A stretch of DNA of 64,000 bases, from contig CALBTB010000007.1 of the NCBI GenBank assembly GCA_937967995.1, forward strand, positions 131,235-195,234, given 5' to 3'. Below, one piece after another: positions 32,888 to 41,289 of this stretch (positions are counted from its first letter, which is position 1; every line of letters begins with the position of its first letter). The stretch comes from an uncultured Gammaproteobacteria bacterium. GTDB taxonomy: Bacteria > Pseudomonadota > Gammaproteobacteria > UBA6429 > Thiohalophilaceae. Position numbers and translations under genes: made by a program. Under the pieces are notes generated by a model. It ran no database searches. It was not told the origin of the DNA and saw only the letters and a list, made by a program, of their open reading frames with translations.

Positions 32888-32979
32888 TTCAAAAACAATA
32901 ACTTAGCTTGATTTATGGGCAATTTTATCTACACTCATCACTTAATTGTCAACGTGACAAGTGATACGGGGTGGCTGCC

Positions 32980-33447
32980 ATGAAGGGTGATCAAAAGCTA
33001 AATCAACAACTTAACCAGATTCTGAAAAACGAACTGACCGCCATAAACCAGTACTTCCTGCACGCGCGCATGTGCAAGAACTGGGGTCTCGAAGAACTCA
33101 ACGAGCACGAATATAAAGCGTCCATTCAGGCCATGAAAAATGCCGATGCGCTGATCGAGCGGATTCTTTTCCTGGAAGGCCTGCCGAACCTGCAGGATCT
33201 CGGCAAGCTGTTAATTGGCGAAGATGTGGAAGAAATCCTGAACGGCGATTACCAGATGACACAGACACATCATAATGACATCGTTGCAGTGATCGCTGCC
33301 TGCGAAGCACAGAAGGATTACATCACGCGCGAAATACTCGAACATATCCTGAAGCACCAGGAGGAACAGATTGACTGGCTGGAAACGCAGAAAGACCTGG
33401 TAGCCAAAATTGGGCTGGCCAATTACCTGCAGTCGTCAATGTCATAA
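32980..33447 (+). CDS. bfr: Bacterioferritin subunit, haem-binding type with lost ferroxidase site
   Basis: 155 residues, a four-helix bacterioferritin. It keeps M52, the haem-ligating methionine. Of the ferroxidase ligands (E. coli numbering) it keeps only E18. E51 is Ala, H54 is Asn, E94 is Thr, E127 is Gln and H130 is Gln. It therefore should bind haem but not oxidise iron by itself. Paired with a second subunit gene 25 bp downstream that has the opposite defects, as in Neisseria and Magnetospirillum heteropolymers. ATG 32980 was chosen over GTG 32971, whose extra residues are not conserved. Iron storage in the cytoplasm; Fur-type boxes lie upstream. Confidence 0.93.
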   Translation: MKGDQKLNQQLNQILKNELTAINQYFLHARMCKNWGLEELNEHEYKASIQAMKNADALIERILFLEGLPNLQDLGKLLIGEDVEEILNGDYQMTQTHHNDIVAVIAACEAQKDYITREILEHILKHQEEQIDWLETQKDLVAKIGLANYLQSSMS

Positions 33448-33472
33448 GCGAACACTACCCGGAGGAAGCATC

Positions 33473-33943
33473 ATGAAAGGTAAAAAACCGGTAATCGATA
33501 CGCTTAACAAATTATTAACCAATGAACTGTCTGCGGCTGACCAGTATTTTATTCATTCCAGAATGTACCAGGACTGGGGCCTGGAAAAACTGTATGAACG
33601 CATCAAGCATGAAGCCGAGGAAGAACTCGAACATGCAGCGGCGTTGGTGGAGCGTATTTTATTTCTCGAAGGTATCCCCGATGTGGCCTCGCGCGAAGCA
33701 TTGAACATTGGCAAAGACGTACCCTCGATGCTGAAAAGTGACCTGGCGATTGAATATGATGTGGGTAATAAATTAAAAGATGCCATCGCTTTGTGTGAAC
33801 AGGAAAAGGATTACCAGACCCGGGAAATTCTTGAAAAGCTGTTAAGAGATACCGAAGAAGACCATACTTACTGGCTGGAACAGCAACTCGGACTGATTGA
33901 AAAAACAGGATTGCCGAACTATCTTCAGACACAAATGAGCTAG
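33473..33943 (+). CDS. bfr: Bacterioferritin subunit, ferroxidase type without haem ligand
   Basis: 156 residues. Ferroxidase ligands E18, E51, H54, E94 and the ExxH pair (E128/H131, one residue shifted by an insertion in RDTEEDH) are all present. Position 52, the haem methionine, is Leu. This subunit should oxidise Fe2+ but not bind haem at the dimer interface. Preceded by GGAGGAAG; starts 25 bp after the haem-type subunit. A 24-mer mixing both subunits would have both functions. The first residues MKGKKPVIDTLNKLL and C-terminal NYLQTQM are standard for the family. Confidence 0.94.
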   Translation: MKGKKPVIDTLNKLLTNELSAADQYFIHSRMYQDWGLEKLYERIKHEAEEELEHAAALVERILFLEGIPDVASREALNIGKDVPSMLKSDLAIEYDVGNKLKDAIALCEQEKDYQTREILEKLLRDTEEDHTYWLEQQLGLIEKTGLPNYLQTQMS

Positions 33944-33990
33944 TATATTAATTCATTATCCGTTTACCTTTTTGCTTGAGAGAGGCATCC

Positions 33991-34458
33991 ATGGCAACCG
34001 AGAAATCAGTCAAAGAAAAAGCGGCCCAGGTGTTGAAAGACCTGGAAAAAACCAGTGAAACAGTACGGGCTGAGCTAACCGAGCAGTATGGAAAAATAAA
34101 GCACAAAGTCGTGGACACAACGCAGGCAATTCAGCAAAAGGTGACGAGTGAAGAAACAAAAGACCAGCTCAGGAATCTGGTTCACCAGATCGAAGAAACA
34201 AGCCAGTCGGCACGACAACGCTTCAGCGAAAAAATGGAAGACTTCGGCCAGAGGGTTTCTAATGCCATCGAAAGTTTAAAAACACCCACCAAACCCAAAA
34301 AGAAAAAGACAGCCGGCAAGAAGGCCGCAAAAAAGAAAACTGCGAAAAAGAAAGTGGCAAAAAAGAAGGTTGCCAAGAAGAAGGCGGTCAGGAAAAAGGC
34401 CGTAAAAAAGAAAGCCGCCAGGAAAAAAACGGCCAAAAAGAAAACTGCCAGAAAATAA
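33991..34458 (+). CDS. Histone H1-like lysine/alanine-rich DNA-binding protein
   Basis: 155 residues. The N-terminal ~95 form a charged coiled-coil-like helix. The last ~60 residues are a tail of AAKKKTAKKK-type repeats (KKVAKKKAVRKKA), as in histone H1-like proteins and AlgP-type tails of bacteria, which bind DNA nonspecifically through lysines. Nucleoid or stress-related role is likely. ATG 33991 has GAGAGG upstream. It is 47 bp after the ferroxidase-type bfr gene and 33 bp before sbtA, so it may be cotranscribed with either. The internal repeats make the tail prone to length change. Confidence 0.82.
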   Translation: MATEKSVKEKAAQVLKDLEKTSETVRAELTEQYGKIKHKVVDTTQAIQQKVTSEETKDQLRNLVHQIEETSQSARQRFSEKMEDFGQRVSNAIESLKTPTKPKKKKTAGKKAAKKKTAKKKVAKKKVAKKKAVRKKAVKKKAARKKTAKKKTARK

Positions 34459-34491
34459 CCTGATAAACAGACCGACTGGCGGGCAACTATC

Positions 34492-35427
34492 ATGAGTTTT
34501 GAACCGGTGGTGTTGTTCTTTGTGTTTGGCGTCAGCGCTGGCCTGTTGCGTTCCGACCTGAAAATTCCCGGCAGTATCTACGAAGCCCTGTCCATTTACA
34601 TTCTGTTGGCCATTGGACTTAAGGGCGGTGTTGAACTTGCCAAATACCCACTTGGCGATCTTGTTGGTAGTGGCATTGTCATCGTCATGATTGGCGCGCT
34701 GATACCTTTCGTTGCTTTCCCTGTCCTTCATTACCTGGGTAAGTTGTCGCGTGCCGATTCAGCTTCCATTGCGGCGCATTACGGTTCGGTGAGTGTGGTC
34801 ACCTTCTCGGTGGGTATTACTCTGCTTGGGCGCGAGGCACTGGATTTTGAAGGTTACCTGATCGTATTTCTGGTCCTGCTGGAAATGCCGGCGCTGGTGA
34901 TTGGTGTCATCCTCGCTCGTTATGGCCAGGGTGGTGTGCGCTGGGGTAAATTGTTGCATGAAGTTTTCTTTGGTAAGAGTATCTATCTTCTGGCGGGCGG
35001 ACTCATCATCGGCTATATAGCCGGCCCGGAAGGTATCAAGCCACTGGACAAGGTGTTTTTTGATCTATTCAAAGGTGTGCTGGCGTTGTTTTTGCTGGAG
35101 ATGGGGCTTGTTGCGTCATCACGCATCGCCGATCTTCGTACTTATGGTGCCTTTCTCGTTGGTTTCGCGGTGTTAATGCCACTCTTTTCTGCCTTGCTGG
35201 GCACGATTACCGGCTGGATGCTGGGTTTCTCGGTGGGAGGTACTTTCCTGCTCGCCACGCTTTTTGCCAGCGCTTCCTATATTGCAGCCCCGGCTGCCAT
35301 GCGCATCGCTGTACCCGAGGCCAACCCGACGTTGTCGATTGGCGCATCGCTGGGTATGACGTTTCCATTTAATATTTTCCTGGGTCTACCTATTTACCTG
35401 TGGATGGCCCAACTGATTCATGCGTAA
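34492..35427 (+). CDS. sbtA: Sodium-dependent bicarbonate transporter SbtA
   Basis: 311 residues, about ten membrane helices, matching the SbtA family (PF05982) of high-affinity bicarbonate uptake systems. Visible signatures include IPGSIYEALSIYILLAIGLKGG near the start, HYGSVSVVTF, and ASASYIAAPAAMRIAVPEANP near the C-terminus. First described in cyanobacteria, it also occurs in autotrophic proteobacteria. The inner-membrane transport role is family knowledge; use for carbon fixation is an inference. The PII-like gene follows 12 bp downstream. Confidence 0.94.
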   Translation: MSFEPVVLFFVFGVSAGLLRSDLKIPGSIYEALSIYILLAIGLKGGVELAKYPLGDLVGSGIVIVMIGALIPFVAFPVLHYLGKLSRADSASIAAHYGSVSVVTFSVGITLLGREALDFEGYLIVFLVLLEMPALVIGVILARYGQGGVRWGKLLHEVFFGKSIYLLAGGLIIGYIAGPEGIKPLDKVFFDLFKGVLALFLLEMGLVASSRIADLRTYGAFLVGFAVLMPLFSALLGTITGWMLGFSVGGTFLLATLFASASYIAAPAAMRIAVPEANPTLSIGASLGMTFPFNIFLGLPIYLWMAQLIHA

Positions 35428-35439
35428 GGAGCTTAAATT

Positions 35440-35754
35440 ATGTCGCCCCAATCCATTTATCTTCTGACGATCATCACAGAAGCGGTGCTGGAGAAAGACA
35501 TCATTGATGCCATTATGTCGCTCGGCGCCAAAGGTTACACCATCACCGATGCACGCGGCCGCGGTACACATGGATTGCGCAGCGGCAAGTGGAGCGTGGG
35601 TGCAAATCTGCGCATCGAAGTTGTGGGTAACAAAGATTTATGTGCTCGCATTGTTGAGCACATGCAATCCCACTACGAAAAAAATTACGGTCTGTTGATG
35701 TATACCCACCCGGTCGAGTTACAATACCACGATGACCTGGGTAAACCACAATAA
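35440..35754 (+). CDS. sbtB: SbtB-like PII regulatory protein
   Basis: 104 residues, a PII-fold protein with the ferredoxin-like strands (YLLTIITEAVLEKDIIDAIM) and a short T-loop region (DARGRGTHGLRSGKWS). Known SbtB proteins bind adenine nucleotides and inhibit SbtA. The cyanobacterial C-terminal redox R-loop (CGPxGC) is absent here, so any redox control would differ. It ends with a short hydrophilic tail. Encoded 12 bp after sbtA with the same orientation. Confidence 0.92.
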   Translation: MSPQSIYLLTIITEAVLEKDIIDAIMSLGAKGYTITDARGRGTHGLRSGKWSVGANLRIEVVGNKDLCARIVEHMQSHYEKNYGLLMYTHPVELQYHDDLGKPQ

Positions 35755-36079
35755 CGACATTATTCGAAGTTAAATACACTACAGAGAGCAAACTGCCTGT
35801 TCATCCTGAGCATACGGTTCAGATTAGAGAAATCCAGAAAATACTGCAGTATTCGTTATCCCAATATAATTTATAAGGTATGGGTAGCATATTGGTGATT
35901 CATCATCGATTACTCGTAGTCTTCTTCACAATAACCTGAACAAAATCTGCAATAGCTAAAATTTCCTGATCGAGATTCACGATACCTGTAAGTCCTTTGT
36001 AGGTAATGGTTCGTTATACTGAATCTCACGCCAAAATATTGAATAAGATAAACGTCTGTTTCCAGTCGAGGAAAATCTT
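35755..36079. other. Intergenic region with a possible CheW/CheV-like fragment
   Basis: About 325 bp without an intact gene. On the minus strand between stops (about 36013 to 35901), a 36-codon frame reads KGLTGIVNLDQEILAIADF. This resembles the core strand of CheW/CheV domains. It has no start or ribosome site, so it would be a decayed fragment. The evidence is weak. Confidence 0.35.
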
Positions 36080-38215
36080 ATGAGCAAATTGCAAACCATT
36101 TTGATCATCCTGGTGATTATTATCCTTATAATTTTATATCTCCTTTTCTATGAAAAAGGGACGACCTCAACTACAACGGAAAAAGAAACCAGGCTCACGA
36201 TCTGTCATAAACCGGATACTCCGGAGCAGAAGACACTCATCCTTCCACAGAAGGAAGCAGAGCAACATTTAAGGCAACATGGCGATACACGTGGTATTTG
36301 TGAAACGAAGATTTTAGAAGCCGGCGAAGGTGCCACGATCGAAGGTGAGGGTGGTGTTACTTTAACAATAGAACCGGGTTCTGTTCCATATAAAGCCAAG
36401 GTGGGTATTGTTGCATTTCCTCCTGAACACTTTATTGCGGATTCTGGCCATATGAAATCAGTTGGGGGTGTGGAGATTGTTTTCATTCCTATACCGTTTG
36501 ATTCGGCTCTTATTCCACCGTCAAAACCCTTCAAAGTTTCACTTCCGAGACCGTCAAACCTGTCAAGTGACACAACTATTCTTGTAACACAGGAAATGCT
36601 TGCTGATTCTCTGGGCAATCCCAAAAGAAAAATTAAGCCAGCCCTTAGACAGCAGTTCGTTGCAACGGGCGTAGCTGCAGTGGGTAAGAAAAACATTACC
36701 ACAACGCAGAAAGAGATTTTCAAGGGTATCTATGGTGGCGGAAGGTTTAATTTCCTGATTCTTGAAACCGGGTTTGCCACAGGGAATGTATCTGATGCAA
36801 CAGGTCCACGCCCGGGAGTCGTTACTGTTAGTAATAATACCAATACAATTGTTTCTGTGACAGATGCGTTCGGTAATTATGCATTACCCATCAGCGGGTC
36901 ATGTCCCTGTGCATTTAGCGTAACCGGATTTGATCCATTTCGTGGTTCCAGTGGAAGCGCAACCGGTAATGTTCCATCTGATGGTGCAACGGCCACCGCA
37001 AATATTGTACTTACTCCAATGGCTACACCTGCGATTACCAGAGATGGTATACGAAACGGCGGATTTGAAAGAGGCGACCTCACGAGCTGGGCAATGTCTG
37101 GTAATGGTGCTGCTGTTCAGTCTTTAGTTGCAAGTGGCGCAGTTATCAACCCAACAGAAGGTCTGTGGATGGCGGATATCAATACAAGTAATCTGGCCGT
37201 AGGACAGATAGGAACAAGCTTGACTCAACGGTTTACTGTGCCGGCAGGTGTGACTACTTTAACCTTTGACTTTAATTTCGTGAGTGAAGAGTTCCCGGAA
37301 TGGGTCGGTTCTCAGTATAACGATGCATTCACTGCTGTCGTGACTACGCCAAACGGTGAGACAACGTTTGCGCAGACGAGTGTCAATTCAGCTGTAAATG
37401 TCGGCCTGATTGGGGATTGTAATTTTCCCGCCGGAGATACAACGTGTGGACAAACCGGCTGGTTACAGGGAACAGTAGATTTGTCAGCATTTTCCGGAAT
37501 AGCAGCGCCAATCAATGTCGATTTGATATTTAGTGCGCTGGATGCAGGCGACAATATTTACGATACACACGTACTTGTTGATAACATGCGTTTCTCTACA
37601 GTCTTTATTGATGCCAAATTTCTGCAAGGCCCGACGATCGCAGCCAATGCGAATCTGGCACGTGTCCAGGCCGAAGTTCTCGGCGCCAATGAAATCCTCT
37701 CTCAGGCCGGTATGAATATACGGATTCGCAACACCCGGGTTGCGGCTACCACTGATGCGATTGTTGATACCGATATTACATGGACAACGGGAGCAGCCTG
37801 TGCCGGCGGTGGTGTTAATGGTATTCTGACAGCGGAAGAAACGGCTGTATTGGCGCTCTTGCGGAGTGCGACTGCCACGGATGTTAACGTTTATTATTCC
37901 CGTAACCTTACTGGTCTGGCTGCTGCGGCTATTGCGATTGGTCCTGATGATTTCTGTGCTTCGGTTAATATCCTCGTAAACTCAGGGACGATCCTTCGAG
38001 ACATTCAGGGTGGTTGTGTTGCGGGTGGACACGTTCTTGCTCACGAACTTGGACATCTCTTGATTTCGCCACAAACTGCCGGGAATGCACTGGAGCATGC
38101 TGCCGGAGCTGGTAATTTCATGGGAGGGACATGTGCTGCACCAGTGTTGGGCGTCCTGAACCGTCAGCAGTCTGCTAATTTAAATCGAGCAGGGGCACCA
38201 ATGCTATTGCCATAA
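36080..38215 (+). CDS. Large secreted zincin-type metalloprotease with choice-of-anchor-like domain
   Basis: 711 residues. An N-terminal hydrophobic anchor (~6-27) leads to a secreted protein. Residues ~38-75 form the small CHKPDTPEQKTLILP ... HLRQHGDT ... C domain common in secreted proteins. The middle (~200-320) has repeats of NVSDATGPRPGVVTVSNN type, followed by a beta-sandwich (~375-500) with FVSEEFPEWVGSQYNDAF, as in choice-of-anchor L domains. The C-terminal ~150 residues carry the zinc motif HVLAHELGHLL and, downstream, ALEHAAGAGNFM, a candidate third His and Met-turn. Probable cell-surface or extracellular protease. The substrate is unknown. Confidence 0.82.
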   Translation: MSKLQTILIILVIIILIILYLLFYEKGTTSTTTEKETRLTICHKPDTPEQKTLILPQKEAEQHLRQHGDTRGICETKILEAGEGATIEGEGGVTLTIEPGSVPYKAKVGIVAFPPEHFIADSGHMKSVGGVEIVFIPIPFDSALIPPSKPFKVSLPRPSNLSSDTTILVTQEMLADSLGNPKRKIKPALRQQFVATGVAAVGKKNITTTQKEIFKGIYGGGRFNFLILETGFATGNVSDATGPRPGVVTVSNNTNTIVSVTDAFGNYALPISGSCPCAFSVTGFDPFRGSSGSATGNVPSDGATATANIVLTPMATPAITRDGIRNGGFERGDLTSWAMSGNGAAVQSLVASGAVINPTEGLWMADINTSNLAVGQIGTSLTQRFTVPAGVTTLTFDFNFVSEEFPEWVGSQYNDAFTAVVTTPNGETTFAQTSVNSAVNVGLIGDCNFPAGDTTCGQTGWLQGTVDLSAFSGIAAPINVDLIFSALDAGDNIYDTHVLVDNMRFSTVFIDAKFLQGPTIAANANLARVQAEVLGANEILSQAGMNIRIRNTRVAATTDAIVDTDITWTTGAACAGGGVNGILTAEETAVLALLRSATATDVNVYYSRNLTGLAAAAIAIGPDDFCASVNILVNSGTILRDIQGGCVAGGHVLAHELGHLLISPQTAGNALEHAAGAGNFMGGTCAAPVLGVLNRQQSANLNRAGAPMLLP

Positions 38216-38257
38216 TCAGTGAAGTTTACCCTGATTGCTTGGTGAAAATTGCGATGG

Positions 38258-38286
38258 GGGTCAGATGCCAGTCTGGCACCTGACCC
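38258..38286. repeat. Strong palindromic hairpin between convergent genes
   Basis: GGGTCAG-A-TGCCA (38258-38270) pairs with TGGCA-C-CTGACCC (38274-38286) across a 3-base loop: 12 paired bases with one internal mismatch. It resembles REP-type palindromes reading GGGTCAG..TGCCA that are scattered in proteobacteria. It may also serve as a bidirectional terminator for the convergent genes, though no T-run follows. Confidence 0.65.
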
Positions 38287-38295
38287 TCCGGTTGA

Positions 38296-38559
38296 TTATT
38301 CTGGGAAAGGTTCGTCAGGAACACTGGCAAATTTGTTAAACTCATTGCTAGAGAGTTTGCCATCTTTATCTACGTCAAAATCATTCCATCTTTCTCTAAG
38401 TCTAAGATTTAAGGTTGCCTCGCTCTTACTGATGAAACCATCACCGTCGCTGTCTAGATATTCAAATTTATATGTTGCTTCCTCATTACCTGCCATGACA
38501 GTTAGCGGACTCATTCCCAGGATAAGTACGACTGAAAGAACTTCGGTAATTTTCTTCAT
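38296..38559 (-). CDS. Small periplasmic EF-hand calcium-binding protein
   Basis: 87 residues. A signal peptide (LSVVLILGMSPLTVMA) is followed by two EF-hand loops, DSDGDGFISKSE (~38-49) and DVDKDGKLSSNE (~62-73), each with the canonical acidic residues at loop positions 1, 3, 5 and 12. It should bind two Ca2+ and be periplasmic. Family role is unknown; it may buffer calcium. It converges on the metalloprotease gene at 38215, and a calcium link is speculative. Confidence 0.88.
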   Translation of the reverse strand: MKKITEVLSVVLILGMSPLTVMAGNEEATYKFEYLDSDGDGFISKSEATLNLRLRERWNDFDVDKDGKLSSNEFNKFASVPDEPFPE

Positions 38560-38926
38560 CGTCCTTCTCCTTTTAAATCACAAAAAACCATGTTTCGCTA
38601 ATCTAGAGCTGTGATTATGGCTTCACAAACTCATCGTTCTCTGAACATAGTTGACATTGATTAACTGTCAAGATCGCCAAAAAGGCTTTATTGATGCGCA
38701 TAAGGATATTAAAAAATTATATTTACAATAAAATTAATGGCTCTGTAACTGAATATTTTCTTATGAAAATTTGTGCCAATGAGTAGTGAATACTAAAATT
38801 AGGTGAATTAAGATATTAATTTCAGTTATGGGGCCGCATTGCTCAGCCTGGAAGTTACTTAAAAATTCCTGAAATAACTATTTGGGTAAACCCGACAGGC
38901 TCAAGCGTCTTCTAAACAATGTGTGA
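38560..38926. other. AT-rich intergenic region
   Basis: About 367 bp between divergent genes. A TTGATTAACTGTCAA at about 38660 resembles an FNR site but has a 5-base spacer instead of 4, so I do not call it. No gene, hairpin with T-run or other clear element was seen. Confidence 0.5.
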
Positions 38927-39589
38927 ATGAATAAGACCATGTTATTTAAAAAATCACCCGAGAAGTTCTGGAATCTGTTCGCATCGAAATATGCGGCATC
39001 ACCTATTCCAAACAGGCCAGCCTATAAAGCAAAAATCCGCAAAATAAAAACCTATCTTACGCCAGATAATGTCGTGCTGGATATCGGTTGTGCGACTGGC
39101 ACACAATGCAGGGACATTGCTGATAATGTCAAACAGGTCACCGGCATTGATATCTCCCATAAATTACTTGCCATCGCAGAGCAGAGAAAGGCCCGGCAGA
39201 TAGAGGCGGGCCAAAAACTCGATAACGTCGAGTTTTTAAAAACCACTGTGTTCGATGAGCGTTTTGCACCGGGCAGCTTTGATGTGGTGACAGCATTTTA
39301 TGTATTGCATTTAATTGAAAATACTGATGCCGTCTTGCAACGCATTCATGCGCTATTGAAACCTGGTGGTCTGTTTATTTCTGAAACCGCCTGCATAGGA
39401 GAAAAAAGTAAAATAATGGCCAGTCTGTTGCGTTTGCTGGGGAATCTGGGACTCGTACCAAAATTGAATATATTATCAACTCAACAACTGGAACAGGCGC
39501 TGGAAAAGAACGGCTTTACGCTTATTGAAAAAACTAAATTTAGCGACAGTCTGGATGCGGAGTTTACGTTGATAGTAAAAAAAGACTAA
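38927..39589 (+). CDS. Class I SAM-dependent methyltransferase
   Basis: 220 residues. The Rossmann-fold SAM site is clear: motif I VLDIGCATGT (~52-61), the acidic GIDIS after strand 2, and FDVVTAFYVLHLI (motif IV). The tail has LLKPGGLFISETAC. It resembles methyltransferase type 11 proteins; the substrate cannot be told. A start at 38939 is also possible. Encoded 43 bp before an unknown 140-residue gene. Confidence 0.86.
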   Translation: MNKTMLFKKSPEKFWNLFASKYAASPIPNRPAYKAKIRKIKTYLTPDNVVLDIGCATGTQCRDIADNVKQVTGIDISHKLLAIAEQRKARQIEAGQKLDNVEFLKTTVFDERFAPGSFDVVTAFYVLHLIENTDAVLQRIHALLKPGGLFISETACIGEKSKIMASLLRLLGNLGLVPKLNILSTQQLEQALEKNGFTLIEKTKFSDSLDAEFTLIVKKD

Positions 39590-39632
39590 TAGCTTGTTGT
39601 ATGGAAAAAAGAAAGTGATACTTTTGTGATTA

Positions 39633-40055
39633 ATGCGTAATATATTCAGAATCATGGTTCTGCCACTGGATATTTCTATCCCTCATGAGTTGACGCGTGT
39701 AATGGTTGGTCGCCTGGAATTACTGAACCCTCACCAGCGAACCAGCCTGGATAAAATAGCCAGACTGCCGCATGCCAGAGAAGGGATCGAAAAGGTACAA
39801 AAGGCTTTTTTCAATTATCTGGAAAATAACAAAGACAAAGTACAGAATGAAGAACTGGCAAACTGGTGGTTAACGCCTATGGAAGATTATGCTAAACGCC
39901 TGAATACACCGTTGCCTGAATCGTTTAAACTTTTTCTTGGTCTGGGCCGTTTTCGTGACGCCCTGATTCCTTATGCCTATAAAACCTATCAGGTCGAGGC
40001 ATTTAAAGATTTTCCAACACGTTGTTATTATGCGCAAGGTGATAACTTACGCTAA
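39633..40055 (+). CDS. Unknown 140-residue protein
   Basis: Not recognised. Soluble, mixed charge, helical, with the internal segments LARLPHAREGIEKVQKAFFNYL-type (~45-70), EELANWWLTPMEDYAKRL and ESFKLFLGLGRFRDALIPYA. No catalytic or metal motif. The start could be the second Met at 39654. It is in the same direction as the methyltransferase gene and ends 12 bp before the convergent LysR gene. Function unknown. Confidence 0.55.
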   Translation: MRNIFRIMVLPLDISIPHELTRVMVGRLELLNPHQRTSLDKIARLPHAREGIEKVQKAFFNYLENNKDKVQNEELANWWLTPMEDYAKRLNTPLPESFKLFLGLGRFRDALIPYAYKTYQVEAFKDFPTRCYYAQGDNLR

Positions 40056-40067
40056 TCAGAAATTTTA

Positions 40068-40961
40068 TTATTTCGCAGCTGTTGTCAATACTTCTTGAAA
40101 ATAATCTATAAAACATCTGACTTTCGCAGGAACATATTGACGCTGTGGGTATAAAACATGAACCTCCATGGGTTTTGGGATATATTCAGTGAGTAGCGAT
40201 TTTACTTTCCCTGTCTTTAAATATTTGCTGATAAGCCAGGCTGGAACCACAGCAATTCCCATATGATTTAGAACGGCGTCTCGCATGACACGTGGATTAT
40301 TCACCCTGAGACTTCCGTTTACCTGAACAGATTCCGGCCCATTCGGTCCATTGAATTGCCAGTCATTTTGAGTTGTTAACAACGTGAATACAATGCAGTT
40401 ATGATCTTTTAAATCAGTGATGCTTTCTGGCTCACCGTGCCTTGCAAGATAATCAGGTGTTGCAACAGTGATACGCTGAAAGCTGCCTATTTTTTTTGCT
40501 ATTAAACTGGAATCAGTTAAAGGGCCAACTCGTATGGCACAATCCACACCTTCTTTTACCAGATCAATATAATGGTCAACCAGCATGAGATCGAGTTTGA
40601 GTGACGGATATTTAGACTGGAATTTCCACAGATGGGGTATGAGTTCAACTTCACCAAACGTGACGGGCATATTGATTCGCAGTGTTCCGCTCGGTACTGA
40701 CTGATGATCGCGTATGGTGGTTTCGATGGCAGAAATTTCATCCAGGATGTGAGTGCACGACACATAAAATTGCCTGCCAATTTCCGTCAGGCTCAGTTGC
40801 CGAGTGCTTCGTGACAATAATTTAACTTTGAGATGTTTTTCCAGGGCTGAAATGTGCTTACTCACGGTTGGTTGGGAAAGTCCCAGTTCTCGTGCAGCTT
40901 CGGAAAAACACTCGGTTTCTGCGACTCGCCTGAATACAGACATGGAAAGTATAAGGTTCAT
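40068..40961 (-). CDS. LysR-family transcriptional regulator
   Basis: 297 residues. Winged helix-turn-helix at the N-terminus (AARELGLSQPTVSKHISALEKHL), then the periplasmic-binding-like effector domain (~90-295) with PSGTLRINMPVTFGE and CAIRVGPLTDSS. The closest familiar group is the subset of LysR proteins with a TLRINMPVTFG core. The effector is unknown. It is divergent from the 41098 gene, so it may control the redox operon. The AT-rich region between them has several TATA/ATTAT sites but no clear T-N11-A box was fixed. Confidence 0.9.
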   Translation of the reverse strand: MNLILSMSVFRRVAETECFSEAARELGLSQPTVSKHISALEKHLKVKLLSRSTRQLSLTEIGRQFYVSCTHILDEISAIETTIRDHQSVPSGTLRINMPVTFGEVELIPHLWKFQSKYPSLKLDLMLVDHYIDLVKEGVDCAIRVGPLTDSSLIAKKIGSFQRITVATPDYLARHGEPESITDLKDHNCIVFTLLTTQNDWQFNGPNGPESVQVNGSLRVNNPRVMRDAVLNHMGIAVVPAWLISKYLKTGKVKSLLTEYIPKPMEVHVLYPQRQYVPAKVRCFIDYFQEVLTTAAK

Positions 40962-41097
40962 AGCAGGCTCATTTATTCAAATATAGAATAAATATAATGC
41001 ATAATTATTATATTATCAAATAATAATGAATGAATTATGCTGTCTCCCTCAAGTTATCCGCAATGGGTGGATATTTCGAAGACGGAGTGGAATTGCC

Positions 41098-41289
41098 ATG
41101 AAACATGCTAAAACAACATCGCAAAAGATGCGCGGAATGATTGAACCGTACACCCTGGGATTTTTGCTTAGCCTCATCGGTGCTGGAATCGCGCACCTTG
41201 TACATGCTGATAAGCACGAGGATGAAGTAGAAAATGCTGCGCAAATAGAACACCAGGCTGATGCCTCATCACATACTGAGGATGAGTAA
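41098..41289 (+). CDS. Unknown 63-residue single-helix membrane protein
   Basis: 63 residues. A basic N-terminus (KHAKTTSQKMRG) precedes one hydrophobic helix (PYTLGFLLSLIGAGIAHLV) and an acidic/histidine-bearing tail (HADKHEDEVEN ... HQADASSHTEDE). The tail could bind metal but no motif is fixed. GGAG lies about 10 bases before ATG 41098; the upstream frame to 41026 adds unsupported residues. It starts the putative redox operon divergent from lysR and overlaps the next start. Confidence 0.62.
   Translation: MKHAKTTSQKMRGMIEPYTLGFLLSLIGAGIAHLVHADKHEDEVENAAQIEHQADASSHTEDE

Noticed and set aside
34182..34493. Phe/Ala-rich minus-strand ORF of 103 codons
   Set aside because: It is the antisense of the AAA/AAG-rich lysine tail of the H1-like gene.
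38655..38672. FNR-like site TTGATTAACTGTCAA
   Set aside because: Spacer between half-sites is 5 bases instead of 4, and there is no nearby anaerobic gene.
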